From NCBI GenBank assembly GCA_964485095.1, contig CAZAIB010000016.1, positions 1 through 64,000 of the forward strand: 64,000 nt of DNA, in the 5' to 3' direction. Position 1 is the first letter of the stretch. Every line of letters begins with the position of its first letter. The stretch comes from CAYNWT01 sp964485095 (GTDB lineage: Bacteria; Planctomycetota; Planctomycetia; Planctomycetales; Planctomycetaceae). Of this stretch, positions 1-8,780 are shown one piece after another. The notes under the pieces are model-generated. The model had not been told where the DNA came from, searched no databases, and was given only the letters and a program-made list of their open reading frames with translations. A program made the translations under genes and the position numbers.

Positions 1-274
1 CTCCAACCCTGTCGAGTGAGAAGTGGCACGTCTGAACGACCCGTTTACTAAGCTCGAGTGAATCAGTCGCCCGCATCGGCATTCCTTGCCGGTCGATTTT
101 GGCAACTTGCGCTGGTTAGGCTCGCTGGTCGTGCGAGACGTCGGTGGTCTATCGCCTACATCACAGCGCCGGATTCTACGTCAAAGAAACGACGGAACAC
201 GGTCGATTCTCATTCAGTACATATGCCATTTGGCAATGTGTGCGCTCTTCGTATTTGCGCCCAGACCTTCAACG
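1..274. other. Leading spacer, no gene recognised
   Basis: No convincing coding sequence is seen here on either strand. The reading frame of the first gene extends back to about position 86, but that part has a random, Arg-rich composition and precedes a good signal peptide, so I treat it as untranslated. The promoter of the first gene probably lies here, but I cannot point to clear -35/-10 boxes. Confidence 0.4.
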
Positions 275-1711
275 ATGAGTCCCGCCCCGATGCTGAACGT
301 AGCAAGAACCTTTCTCAGCCCACGATCTCTTGTTCTCGTCGCTTTCGTGATTTGTGGTTCGACCGCCTTCGCTCAGGAAGAAGCGATTAGCAACGAACTG
401 GGAACCAGCGTGGAAGAGCCGTCCATTGGTGGCGAGTCACAGAACCGGCTGGATGTCATTACGGTCAAGGCTCGGTACAAGGATCAGTTGGCCAATACGG
501 TTCAGGCCGCAATCGATTCATCGCGCCGGCGAACTCTATCAACCGACGTTCACACGCCATGGCAAATCATGCACGCGCTTCTTGGCTTGCGTGAAGACTT
601 CAAGATGAACAAGAAGGGCCGGAAGGTTGATGGCCTGGAGTGGATTTCAAACGGCCCGAAGTTCGACGGCGAAGACTGGTTCCTCACAAGCGAATGGGGT
701 GGTAAGGCTCACCCTTACAGCAAGCCTTACGCTTTCGAAGGTCATGCGAATCAGTCGCTGGCGATTCTTTCAATGCTGGGCCTGCCCGTCACTCACGAAC
801 TGAAGACCGGAACCAAGACAATTACCATCGCGGACATGATTAACCATGCCAAAATGGAGATCAACGACAAGGAAGAGGTGTCGTGGTCGCTGTGGTCACT
901 AAGCCGCTACCTTCCGCCGGAGTCAACCTGGACTAACAAAAAAGGCGAAGTGTGGTCAATCGACCGGATGGCTCAACTGCAACTCACGCGCCTGCTTAGC
1001 AAGCCAATGATGAAGCACCCGTGTGGCGGAACGCACGCCATGTTCGCTTTGGCTCACGCCCGGAACATCCGTTTGCAAAACGGACTTCCAATACGAGGCA
1101 TCTGGTTGCAGGTCGATCAGCAGATCCAAAAGTGCATCACGCTGGCTCGCTTGCAACAACAGCCAAACGGTCAGTTCTCAACCAAGTTCTTTGACGCCAA
1201 AGTCACAGAAGCAGACTTCGACAAACGCATTGCCAGTTCCGGCCACGTGCTTGAGTTTCTGATGATCTCACTGCCTCAGGAACACCTCAACCACAGCTGG
1301 GTCCGACGCGGCATCGAAGCAACCGCTCGCGACATCATGGCGAACCGTCAGTCTTACGTGAAGTGTGCTCCGCTGTACCACGCCGTCAACGGCATGCGGA
1401 TTTACATCGACCGCACGCAGAACCAATCACCGGCGCAGCTGGCAGCCAAGCCTGCGGCAGTCCCTGCTGGCAAACTGAAGGTCAAGCTGCTTCCGCCTGT
1501 CACTGAGGATGACGAACCGGCCGGAACAGAAGTGGAACCAAAGGCCGAACCAGCTCCAGAAACGCAAGCCGAAGAAGCCCCGGCTGCAGACACCGCAACC
1601 GAAGAAGTTCCACCTTCACCCCGTATCGAAAACGCCCCGGCTCCGGCAGCCACAACTGCTCCACTGCCAAAGACCAGTCTCAAGAGTCCGCCAACGTCGG
1701 GAACGAAGTAG
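275..1711 (+). CDS. Secreted protein of unknown function with Pro/Ala/Glu-rich tail
   Basis: A 478-aa protein. The chosen ATG gives an N-terminal hydrophobic segment ending in an Ala-Phe-Ala-Gln signal-peptidase-like site (about residues 20-34), so export is likely. An ATG at 290 is an equally possible start, and neither has a strong ribosome binding site. The central 300 residues are mostly helical in character, with conserved-looking Trp and His positions such as HPCGGTHAMFAL, reminiscent of alpha/alpha-toroid folds, but I recognise no named family. The last 90 residues are low-complexity Pro/Ala/Glu/Thr and probably disordered. The downstream truB is convergent. Confidence 0.75.
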   Translation: MSPAPMLNVARTFLSPRSLVLVAFVICGSTAFAQEEAISNELGTSVEEPSIGGESQNRLDVITVKARYKDQLANTVQAAIDSSRRRTLSTDVHTPWQIMHALLGLREDFKMNKKGRKVDGLEWISNGPKFDGEDWFLTSEWGGKAHPYSKPYAFEGHANQSLAILSMLGLPVTHELKTGTKTITIADMINHAKMEINDKEEVSWSLWSLSRYLPPESTWTNKKGEVWSIDRMAQLQLTRLLSKPMMKHPCGGTHAMFALAHARNIRLQNGLPIRGIWLQVDQQIQKCITLARLQQQPNGQFSTKFFDAKVTEADFDKRIASSGHVLEFLMISLPQEHLNHSWVRRGIEATARDIMANRQSYVKCAPLYHAVNGMRIYIDRTQNQSPAQLAAKPAAVPAGKLKVKLLPPVTEDDEPAGTEVEPKAEPAPETQAEEAPAADTATEEVPPSPRIENAPAPAATTAPLPKTSLKSPPTSGTK

Positions 1712-1734
1712 TACCCAACGGTCCATGACGTCTG

Positions 1735-2655
1735 TTACTGCAGTGAGTCAAAAACCAGACGTGGATGCAGTTCGCCGGTCTTCCGGTTCAGGCTGGCGAT
1801 GGCGATCAGCTTTCCGGCGTCGCTAATCATTGCGATCTCGGCGTTCGAATCGACTTCAGGAATGCGAATCGGACGTCCCAGCCGCACCATCCGCGTTTCA
1901 TCTGCATCGCACGCATGCCGACGCATACCCGGCAGCGCGTCCAAAGGTGACTGTAGCGAGCCCGTGATATCGTCGTGTGACAATTCGATTCGCGGATCGG
2001 CTCCACCGCCTATGCACAAAGCCGCATCGGACGTGAAGTCACCAATGCGAGTCCGCTGTAGCGCCGACATCAACGCACCGCACCCAAGCTGCTGACCCAG
2101 ATCACGCGCGATCGAACGGATGTAGGTTCCTGAACCACATTCGATTTCGAACTCGAACTCGGCTCCCTCTCCGCCGCCCAGCAACTCAATCCGGTCTACT
2201 CGAACCGTACGAGGTCGCAGTTCTACAGCAACACCCTTTCGAGCCAGCTTATACGCACGCTTGCCATCAACATGTACTGCCGAAAACGCGGGAGGAACCT
2301 GTTCGATCTCGCCGTGAAAGTTTGGCAGTAGCTCGGCGATCTGCGATGCACTGGGTGTCACCTCGCCCGTCGATTCCACCTTGCCGGACGAGTCGTCGGT
2401 ATCACTAATCTGACCGAAGATGAACTTCGCCTTGTAGACCTTGGGGAGATCCTGCAGCCTGGAAACCAACCGGGTGGCTCGACCAACGGCGACCAGCAAG
2501 ACGCCGGTTGCCATGGGATCAAGAGTCCCCGCGTGCCCAACTTTCTCAGGCCTGACGATGCTCTGAATTCGGTTAACCGCCGCGCGTGACGTGGCGAACA
2601 TGGGCTTGTTGACGTTGAGGATGCCAAACATCGGGGGCTGTTTTGGTTCAGTCAT
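1735..2655 (-). CDS. truB: tRNA pseudouridine(55) synthase TruB
   Basis: A 306-aa TruB that converts U55 of the tRNA T-loop to pseudouridine in the cytoplasm. The family signature GHAGTLDPMATGVL lies at residues 40-53, and its Asp46 matches the catalytic aspartate. The N-terminal GILNVNKP motif and the later GTYIRSIARDLG motif are also typical. Length is normal for the family. The ATG start follows a spacer of about 95 bp from the LarA-like gene on the same strand, so the two may be co-transcribed. In many bacteria truB sits next to rbfA and infB; here it does not. Confidence 0.96.
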   Translation of the reverse strand: MTEPKQPPMFGILNVNKPMFATSRAAVNRIQSIVRPEKVGHAGTLDPMATGVLLVAVGRATRLVSRLQDLPKVYKAKFIFGQISDTDDSSGKVESTGEVTPSASQIAELLPNFHGEIEQVPPAFSAVHVDGKRAYKLARKGVAVELRPRTVRVDRIELLGGGEGAEFEFEIECGSGTYIRSIARDLGQQLGCGALMSALQRTRIGDFTSDAALCIGGGADPRIELSHDDITGSLQSPLDALPGMRRHACDADETRMVRLGRPIRIPEVDSNAEIAMISDAGKLIAIASLNRKTGELHPRLVFDSLQ

Positions 2656-2750
2656 TGGAAGTGAGAGTGCAGACGACAGGCGGTTGAAATCTGAAGGACA
2701 CGAGGTGGCGACGAAAGGCTCGGGCGGGGTCGCGGCGGGTTGGCAACGCG

Positions 2751-4019
2751 TTACTTGATCAAAGTATCCCGCAGCGTCCCGGATGGATCAAACTTCATCT
2801 CGGCAGCGCCCTCGAGTATCTCGATCGCGGCGTTGGCTTGGATCTCCGGAAGATACGCCTCGCTCACGAGGCATTCTGAGACGTGCAGCGTGTCAGCAAT
2901 CTGAATAACACGCGCGTCCTGCGGCGATACCATTCCCACGGTCGAGAGCGCCGCTTTGACGGCGTCGGCATCCGTCGGATAAACCAGCGGGATCATGCCT
3001 GCTTCGGGATGATTGCCAGTGATTGCGTTGACGTTGGTCTTAGTGCGATCGATACCTTCAACACATTCCTGCGTCGTGAACTCAGCCATTCCGATGCCTG
3101 TCGCGTTCCCGTGAGATTCCGGCGTGAGCCCCCGGACAAGGATTCGCTTGCTTTGAACGCGATCGTCTTGGCGCGATTCGTGGTCGTTGTACTTGCGGCC
3201 GATGACATTGGTGTCCATGCCGGTTCCGCTAATGTTCTTGCCGATGCGATCGACAATCAGGAGATCCACATCTCCAAACGGGAGACTTGGCAACCATTCC
3301 TTCGACATCGCCAACAGTTCGCATTCGCGTTCAAAGAAATCCTGCGGCGCGACGGCTTCAATGTGACCGGTTTCGTCGTATGGGTTCTCAACAATCGCCA
3401 GGCCGCACAGGATGCCGCAGTTCTTGATGACCGAATCGCCGACCGAACGGATGATTTGTTCGAACGTCAGGCTGGCGATCGCCTGGTGATAGATTTTCGC
3501 TCCGTCATGATTGCCCAGACCGATGAGCATCATTTTGTGCAGACCGGATTCAATTCGGCCCACGAATCCGGTGTGAGCCTTCACGCGGTTGCACACGACC
3601 ACGTGGTCCGCTTCGAAGGCGTGCTTGTCAAAATGAACCGGTACTCCCTGCTGTGTTTCACCGACCACAACAGTTTCCATCGTCGCCCGAATCGGCGCGC
3701 CGATGCCGTCTTCGGTGATGCCATAGTCGGCCAGCAACTGCAGCTGCCCCTCAACTGTCGCTCCACCATGACTTCCCATCGCGGGGACAACGAATGGAAC
3801 GGCACCTAACGACTGAAAGTACTCGACCGTGGTCCTAATGATGCTGGCGATGTTCGCGATCCCGCGACTCCCGGCGGTTATCGCAACACTTTGGCCCGCC
3901 TGAACGTGGTTCTCCAAACTCAGCGAACCCAGCTGTGTGCGCACGGCGTGCTGGACGTCGGCGACTTTGTCGGACGCGAACTGCTGCCGCACTCGTATCA
4001 TTTGGGGGAACTCAGTCAT
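2751..4019 (-). CDS. Lactate racemase-domain (DUF2088, LarA-like) protein
   Basis: A 422-aa cytoplasmic protein resembling the DUF2088/LarA-like family. Recognisable blocks are AITAGSRGIANI near residue 50, VPAMGSHGG near 80, and RVKAHTGFVGRIESGLHKMM near 165-185, which resemble the cofactor and substrate regions of the family. LarA itself is a nickel-pincer lactate racemase; this branch is an uncharacterised relative, so the substrate is unknown. An upstream in-frame start adds ten residues without homology, so I chose the ATG at 4019 (MTEFPQMIRVRQ). No larB, larC or larE maturation gene is nearby. Confidence 0.82.
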   Translation of the reverse strand: MTEFPQMIRVRQQFASDKVADVQHAVRTQLGSLSLENHVQAGQSVAITAGSRGIANIASIIRTTVEYFQSLGAVPFVVPAMGSHGGATVEGQLQLLADYGITEDGIGAPIRATMETVVVGETQQGVPVHFDKHAFEADHVVVCNRVKAHTGFVGRIESGLHKMMLIGLGNHDGAKIYHQAIASLTFEQIIRSVGDSVIKNCGILCGLAIVENPYDETGHIEAVAPQDFFERECELLAMSKEWLPSLPFGDVDLLIVDRIGKNISGTGMDTNVIGRKYNDHESRQDDRVQSKRILVRGLTPESHGNATGIGMAEFTTQECVEGIDRTKTNVNAITGNHPEAGMIPLVYPTDADAVKAALSTVGMVSPQDARVIQIADTLHVSECLVSEAYLPEIQANAAIEILEGAAEMKFDPSGTLRDTLIK

Positions 4020-4063
4020 GGTGGCATCGTATGCAAGGTTCGGTTGCATCGGTAGCGGGTGGA

Positions 4064-4125
4064 GAAGGGTGAAGGCTGAAGGCTGAAGGCTGAAGGCTGA
4101 AGGGTGAAGGCTGAAGGCTGAAGGT
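4064..4125. repeat. Tandem heptamer repeat GAAGGCT
   Basis: Eight consecutive 7-bp units (GAAGGCT, with two GAAGGGT variants) run from 4064 to 4119, followed by a shortened unit to 4125. The tract lies just upstream of the LarA-like gene, between it and the divergent flagellar-rod-like gene, so copy-number slippage could change promoter spacing. The unit is not a multiple of three bases, and reading frames through it are artefacts. Confidence 0.9.
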
Positions 4126-4298
4126 GAAAGAGGCGGTAATTGAAACCCAGTAGGGCCGAGGCGCGTTTTGGCTGCTGTGGCAGGTTTGCTGTGTTGAACG
4201 GGGTGGACAGCCGGCAGATGTCGCTTTCATATTGTTGAAAATGGGTCGGTTCGCTACGGTTCCCGGCTAAGGACAATGCTTAGGTGGAACGGAATCAC

Positions 4299-5414
4299 AT
4301 GCCAATCAATCGACTCATCTACGGCGCTTGGGGATTAATTCTGATCGGTGCCGTGGGCATCGCGGGCTACAACCTGAAGCCCCGACCGGTAACCGAACCG
4401 CTGGCCATTATGGGTGAGGCCGCACCATCGTTGGGCGGTGGCCTGGATGACATCCAGCAAACCGAGTTCATTCAGGATGTACCCGGCCGATTGGGAGTCG
4501 TTGAGAACGACCCGTTGGCCGCTTCCAAGCTGAAGACGCTGGGCAAGGTCGTCAAGGATGAGATGCCTAATGCGTCGGCGGAAGAGGTCAGGATTTGGGC
4601 GGACGAGTTCAAAGATCTGCCTGAGGAAGCTGTCCGATTTCTACTCCGTCAGAAGCGTCATTCTGATGGAAATTCGGCCGCGACCCCACTACCAACCACA
4701 CCGGACCGGCCAGACACGATCGACTTCACCCCCACGCGATCCAGCGGCATCTTTGAACTCGCTCGTCGGATCGCGACCAGCAATCTTCTAAACGAATCGA
4801 CCTCTGGTTACCGCGAACAAGTTATCGAGTTCCAAAGTGTCAGCAGTGACGAAGCTCACGTCTCTCAGCTCGAACTCGCCGAAGTGCGTTCGTCAACACG
4901 CGCGGGCAAGCTGGACTACACAGGCCGAGCTCTGGACGTCGCTCTGTCGGTTGGCTTCTTTGCCGTCTCGCTGGACGGTGACACATACTTCACCCGCTGC
5001 GGCAGGTTCAGCCTGAACGCCGAACGACGGCTTGTCCTGAGAATGGGCGACATTGAATACACGATCGACGGTGTCAGTCAGATTCCGGCCGAAGCAACGA
5101 CAATCGAAATCACACTACTGGGCGCAGTGCGGGCCTCGGTGCAGGGGGCGGCAAAGGAAGAACTCGGCCAGCTTCGCATCGCACAGTTCCTTGACGCATC
5201 GCGACTGAAGTCAATCGGCGGCTGCTTGTTCCAACCGTCAATCTTCAGCGGACAACCATCCTACGACGGTTCCGCACGTGTCGAACAGGGACAACTGGAA
5301 GGGTCAAACGTCAGTCCTGACATGACGCGATCCTTGCTGAAGAAACTAGACGAGTGGGAATCACTCTCAGCGCTATCTGGCTCCGGCACCGATGAGGTTA
5401 TGTCGGAGTTCTAA
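4299..5414 (+). CDS. Membrane-anchored flagellar rod/hook-like (FlgF/FlgG-type) protein
   Basis: A 371-aa protein with an N-terminal membrane anchor (about residues 5-25), a linker of about 120 residues, then a FlgF/FlgG-like module. The rod D0 signature appears as TSNLLNESTSGY (about residues 160-171). A central GRALDVALSVGFFAV ... TRCGRFSLN block follows, and the C-terminal signature is GQLEGSNVSPDMTRSL. True rod proteins have no membrane anchor and start with D0, so this is a divergent architecture. No other flagellar gene is in the window. The ATG at 4299 is preferred; a GTG at 4284 would add five residues. Confidence 0.68.
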   Translation: MPINRLIYGAWGLILIGAVGIAGYNLKPRPVTEPLAIMGEAAPSLGGGLDDIQQTEFIQDVPGRLGVVENDPLAASKLKTLGKVVKDEMPNASAEEVRIWADEFKDLPEEAVRFLLRQKRHSDGNSAATPLPTTPDRPDTIDFTPTRSSGIFELARRIATSNLLNESTSGYREQVIEFQSVSSDEAHVSQLELAEVRSSTRAGKLDYTGRALDVALSVGFFAVSLDGDTYFTRCGRFSLNAERRLVLRMGDIEYTIDGVSQIPAEATTIEITLLGAVRASVQGAAKEELGQLRIAQFLDASRLKSIGGCLFQPSIFSGQPSYDGSARVEQGQLEGSNVSPDMTRSLLKKLDEWESLSALSGSGTDEVMSEF

Positions 5415-5463
5415 GGTCTGCGGACAGTGCTCACTGTGCAACCGGGATCGGAACCGACATCGA

Positions 5464-5859
5464 CTAGCCAGCACTGCGTTCTTTCAGAACGCGCCTGAGG
5501 TTCTTCACTTCGTCGTCGCTAAGACACTTGAACCGCAACAGTGCTTCGACGACCGCGCTTGCTGAACCGTCGTAGTAATCGTCAACGAATTTCCGCAGGA
5601 TCCGCGAACACGTCTTCCTGCGCGACACGTTTGCGACGAATCGGTTCGCGTGTCCTTCCTGATTTGGCCGCGCTTCCTGACGGAACAGGAACCCTCTTTT
5701 TTCCAAACGGTCTACCAGATTTAGAACAGTGGTACGTGAAACATCGCGGCCTTCGGAAATTTCTTTCCAAATCGCCCCGACCGATGCGCCGCAGCGACCG
5801 GACTGCCAAACGATCTGCATGATCTCGTACTGCGCTGCTGTGAGTTCGCCGTCAGCCAT
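5464..5859 (-). CDS. BlaI/MecI/CopY-family transcriptional repressor
   Basis: A 131-aa winged-helix repressor. The N-terminal LTAAQYEIMQIVWQSG and following VSRTTVLNLVDRLEKRGFL segments match the BlaI/MecI DNA-binding domain; the C-terminal third would form the dimerisation helices. The start at 5859 is supported by AAGGAG eight bases upstream; an upstream start would add 22 unrelated residues. No M56 protease partner is adjacent, unlike the second BlaI-type gene at 34.1 kb. It is divergent from the SDR gene, with palindromes in the shared spacer, so it may control itself and the SDR. Confidence 0.88.
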   Translation of the reverse strand: MADGELTAAQYEIMQIVWQSGRCGASVGAIWKEISEGRDVSRTTVLNLVDRLEKRGFLFRQEARPNQEGHANRFVANVSRRKTCSRILRKFVDDYYDGSASAVVEALLRFKCLSDDEVKNLRRVLKERSAG

Positions 5860-5953
5860 GTCCGCTCCTTGTTGCAACCAATGACAGCGTAACAACTTGA
5901 CCCTGCTGCCGACAGATGTCGTCATTGTTCAGCCGTCTGGATGAACACACAAC

Positions 5954-5994
5954 TGACGACGATCGTCGTCAAGTTCATGTGACGACAGTCGTCG
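5954..5994. promoter_or_regulatory. Candidate repressor operators (palindromes) in divergent spacer
   Basis: TGACGACGATCGTCGTCA at 5954-5971 is a perfect 18-bp palindrome. Nine bases further, GACGAC-A-GTCGTC (5981-5993) repeats the same half-sites. A weaker related site, GACAGATGTCGTCA, lies at 5911-5924, nearer the repressor start. The arrangement between a BlaI-type gene and a divergent SDR gene is typical of an autoregulated operator. The sequence differs from the classical TACA/TGTA BlaI box, so assignment to this repressor is inference. Confidence 0.6.
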
Positions 5995-6121
5995 TTAGCT
6001 CTTTCCAAAATTCCGCGCCGGCCAGTGTGGATTTTGAGTTGCCGGATACGTGGTTGGTTCAAAGAATCAGCCGACCAGACATCACGTCTGGCGTTCTCAC
6101 TTTCTTTTTTTGGGGCAGGTC

Positions 6122-6823
6122 ATGAGTGGTCACTTTGTTGTTGTGGGCGGAAGCAAGGGCATGGGACTGGGGATCGTTAAACGATTGGTCGCCGACGGGC
6201 ACAGTGTCACGGTACTTAGTCGTTCGGCGGATGAACTAAGTGGGCTCGACAACGTGCAGCACGTCCAGGTCGATGTCACGACGGACGAAATCACAAGAGA
6301 CATGTTGCCAGAGAAGATTGACGGCTTGGCCTATTGCCCAGGCAGCATCAACCTGCGTTCATTCCGCGCGCTCAAGCCGGAGACATACCGAGAAGACTTC
6401 GAACTGAATGTCGTTGGAGCGGTGAAGTCTATTTCCGCGGCGCTGAAGGGTTTGAAGGCGGCCGATCCATCCAGCGTGTTGCTGTTCAGCACGGTTGCGG
6501 TTGGGCAGGGCATGCCAATGCATGCGTCCATTGCTGCGTCCAAAGGAGCCATCGAGGGGCTTGCCAGAACGCTCGCGGCAGAACTGGCACCAGAGGTACG
6601 CGTCAACTGTATTGCTCCGGCGTTGACCGACACGCCGCTCACGGAACGGTTCTTTAGCGATCCCGAAAAGGCTGCGGCAATTGGAGCCAAGTACCCGATG
6701 GGTCGGACGGGAACCGTGGACGACATTGCATCAATGGGACACTTCCTGCTGACGAACCAAAGCGGTTGGATGACTGGTCAGGTACTGGGTATCGACGGCG
6801 GAATGTCGAGCGTCCGGAAGTAG
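6122..6823 (+). CDS. SDR-family protein with Ile in place of the catalytic Tyr
   Basis: A 233-aa Rossmann-fold protein of the short-chain dehydrogenase/reductase superfamily. The nucleotide-binding GGSKGMG motif is at residues 8-14, and the C-terminal GQVLGIDGGMSS is typical of classical SDRs. The canonical YxxxK motif reads IAASK (in HASIAASKGA), so Lys is kept but Tyr is replaced by Ile. It may use another proton donor or be non-catalytic. The ATG at 6122 starts right before the fold and follows GGGGCAGG; an upstream frame extension has no homology. It is divergent from the BlaI-type repressor. Confidence 0.85.
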   Translation: MSGHFVVVGGSKGMGLGIVKRLVADGHSVTVLSRSADELSGLDNVQHVQVDVTTDEITRDMLPEKIDGLAYCPGSINLRSFRALKPETYREDFELNVVGAVKSISAALKGLKAADPSSVLLFSTVAVGQGMPMHASIAASKGAIEGLARTLAAELAPEVRVNCIAPALTDTPLTERFFSDPEKAAAIGAKYPMGRTGTVDDIASMGHFLLTNQSGWMTGQVLGIDGGMSSVRK

Positions 6824-7146
6824 CGGCGACGAAGGTTTCGTTTTGGGTGGCCGGGGCTGGACTGAGCCTGCGAAGGAAGCCCCGGTTCGCTCAACAGTGA
6901 AGGTTGCAATCCAAGTGGAACGTACGTGATCCGCGTTCCCGGGTTTCACTCGTGCCTCGTTCCAACCCCCGGCCACCCAGATCGGGAGGCAGTTGGAGAC
7001 TCGTTGCTCGCAACGACTGAAATGTAGCCGGCTCAGGCCCTGAGTCGGTCCGGTGGTACGGACTTCGTCGCCATGCGACGAGCTGGCTGAGGGCCTCAGC
7101 CAGCTACATTTCTGCCTGACACTTACTGCCGGTAGTCCACTACTTG
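6824..7146. repeat. Convergent spacer filled with inverted repeats
   Basis: This spacer between the convergent SDR and pyrG genes has no gene. It holds two palindromic units. Arms TGGGTGGCCGGGG (6844-6856) and its near-perfect complement (6967-6979) enclose about 110 bases with smaller hairpins. Then AAATGTAGCCGGCTCAGG (from 7020) pairs with a complementary arm ending at 7111, and each arm is itself close to palindromic. Part of the second unit resembles the palindrome at 39359-39383. The structures could end transcription from both sides. Confidence 0.7.
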
Positions 7147-8769
7147 TTAGTTTGGAACCTTGGTCTTTGACGCGTGGCGCTTCAGTGCGGCTTCGACGAA
7201 GTTCTTGAATACGGGGTGCGGCTGGTGTGGCTTCGATTTGAACTCGGGGTGGAACTGCACCGCCAAGAACCACGGATGGTTCGGAATCTCGACCACTTCG
7301 ACCAGGTTGCCGTTCGGGCTGGTGCCTGACATCCGCAAGCCGCTTTGAAGCATCTCCTGTTTGTATTCAGGATTGAATTCATAACGGTGCCGGTGGCGTT
7401 CGCTGATCTCAGTTTCGCCGTAGCAACCTGCCGCCAGCGTTCCGGGTTCAAGAACACACGGCTGGGCGCCCAGTCGCATGGTTCCGCCCATGTCGGTAAT
7501 CGTCTTCTGATCTTCCAGCAGACAGATGACGGGATGGTTGGTGTCCCCGGCGAACTCAGTGCTGTTGGCGTCTTCGTAGCCAAGCACGTTTCGAGCGAAC
7601 TCAATCACAGCACACTGCATGCCAAGACAGATTCCGAAGAATGGAATCTCGCACTCGCGAGCGAACTGGATTGCCTGAATCTTGCCTTCGATTCCCCGCA
7701 TGCCGAAGCCGCCGGGAACCAGGATTCCATCCACGCCGCGTAGAGCGACTTCGGGTCCTTCGCGTTCCAGATCTTCGGCTTCGATACGCTTCACGTTGAC
7801 TCGTGATGAGAACGCAAAGCCGGCGTGGTCCAGCGATTCGTAGATCGACTTGTAAGCGTCACGGTGTTCGATGTACTTCCCGACAACTGCGATGGTGACG
7901 TCGCGAGTCGGATTCAAAATCCGATTCACAAGTTCTCTGAACTCGGTCAGTTCCAACGGACCAGCCTTGAGGCCCAACTTGTCGATGATCAACTGATCCA
8001 GCTTGTGTTCGACCAGGCCGACCGGGACTTCGTAAATCGAAAACTCTTTGTCCATCTCTTCGATGACGGACTTCTTTTCCAGGTTGCAGAAGAGAGCGAT
8101 CTTGTCTTTGTCTTCTTCTGCCAGTGGTCGTTCGGTTCGAACGATCAAAAGGTCGGGCTGGATACCGATTTGCCGCAGCTGTCCAACACTGTGCTGAGTC
8201 GGCTTTGTCTTGGCTTCCTTCGCCGCCTTGAGGTACGGAATTAGTGTCAGGTGGATGAACAGGCAATTCTCTTTGCCGACGTCCAAGGGAATCTGTCGGA
8301 TCGCTTCCAGGAACGGCAGGCCTTCAATGTCGCCGATGGTTCCGCCGAGTTCTGTGATGACGACATCAACATCCGGGCCGGACAAACTGCGAATCGCAGC
8401 TTTGATTTCGTTGGTCACGTGCGGAATCACCTGAACCGTCTTGCCCAGGTACTCGCCGCGACGTTCTTTGTTGATGACCGATTGGTAAATCTGCCCGGTC
8501 GTGAAGTTGCTTTCCCGAGTCAACGGGCCGCTGGTGAAGCGTTCGTAGTGACCAAGGTCCAGGTCGGTCTCAGAACCATCGTCCAGCACGTAAACTTCGC
8601 CGTGCTGGTAGGGGCTCATGGTTCCCGGATCGACGTTGATGTACGGATCCAGCTTTTGCATACGAACCGTCAACCCGCGCTGTTCCAGCAGCAGGCCAAT
8701 GGATGCGGATGTCAGGCCCTTGCCGAGCGAACTAACAACACCACCAGTAACAAAAATGTGACGCGTCAT
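7147..8769 (-). CDS. pyrG: CTP synthase PyrG
   Basis: A full-length 540-aa CTP synthase that makes CTP from UTP, ATP and glutamine. The N-terminal synthase domain begins with the invariant FVTGGVVSSLGKG P-loop region and contains SPYQHGEVYVLDDGSETDLD. The C-terminal class I glutamine amidotransferase domain has the nucleophile Cys in FGICLGMQ and the His-Glu pair in AVQFHPEF. Upstream on the same strand lie a possible small gene and kdsB, whose product consumes CTP, so a functional operon is likely. AGGATCAGGA before the ATG is a reasonable ribosome binding site. Confidence 0.98.
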   Translation of the reverse strand: MTRHIFVTGGVVSSLGKGLTSASIGLLLEQRGLTVRMQKLDPYINVDPGTMSPYQHGEVYVLDDGSETDLDLGHYERFTSGPLTRESNFTTGQIYQSVINKERRGEYLGKTVQVIPHVTNEIKAAIRSLSGPDVDVVITELGGTIGDIEGLPFLEAIRQIPLDVGKENCLFIHLTLIPYLKAAKEAKTKPTQHSVGQLRQIGIQPDLLIVRTERPLAEEDKDKIALFCNLEKKSVIEEMDKEFSIYEVPVGLVEHKLDQLIIDKLGLKAGPLELTEFRELVNRILNPTRDVTIAVVGKYIEHRDAYKSIYESLDHAGFAFSSRVNVKRIEAEDLEREGPEVALRGVDGILVPGGFGMRGIEGKIQAIQFARECEIPFFGICLGMQCAVIEFARNVLGYEDANSTEFAGDTNHPVICLLEDQKTITDMGGTMRLGAQPCVLEPGTLAAGCYGETEISERHRHRYEFNPEYKQEMLQSGLRMSGTSPNGNLVEVVEIPNHPWFLAVQFHPEFKSKPHQPHPVFKNFVEAALKRHASKTKVPN

Positions 8770-8780
8770 TTCCTGATCCT

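Noticed and set aside
2883..3809. 308-codon open frame opposite the LarA-like gene
   Set aside because: It lies fully antisense to a well-supported gene and its translation has no signature or hydrophobic pattern.
4064..4125. Short repeats as a CRISPR array
   Set aside because: Units are 7 bp and directly adjacent, with no spacers, so it is a simple tandem repeat.
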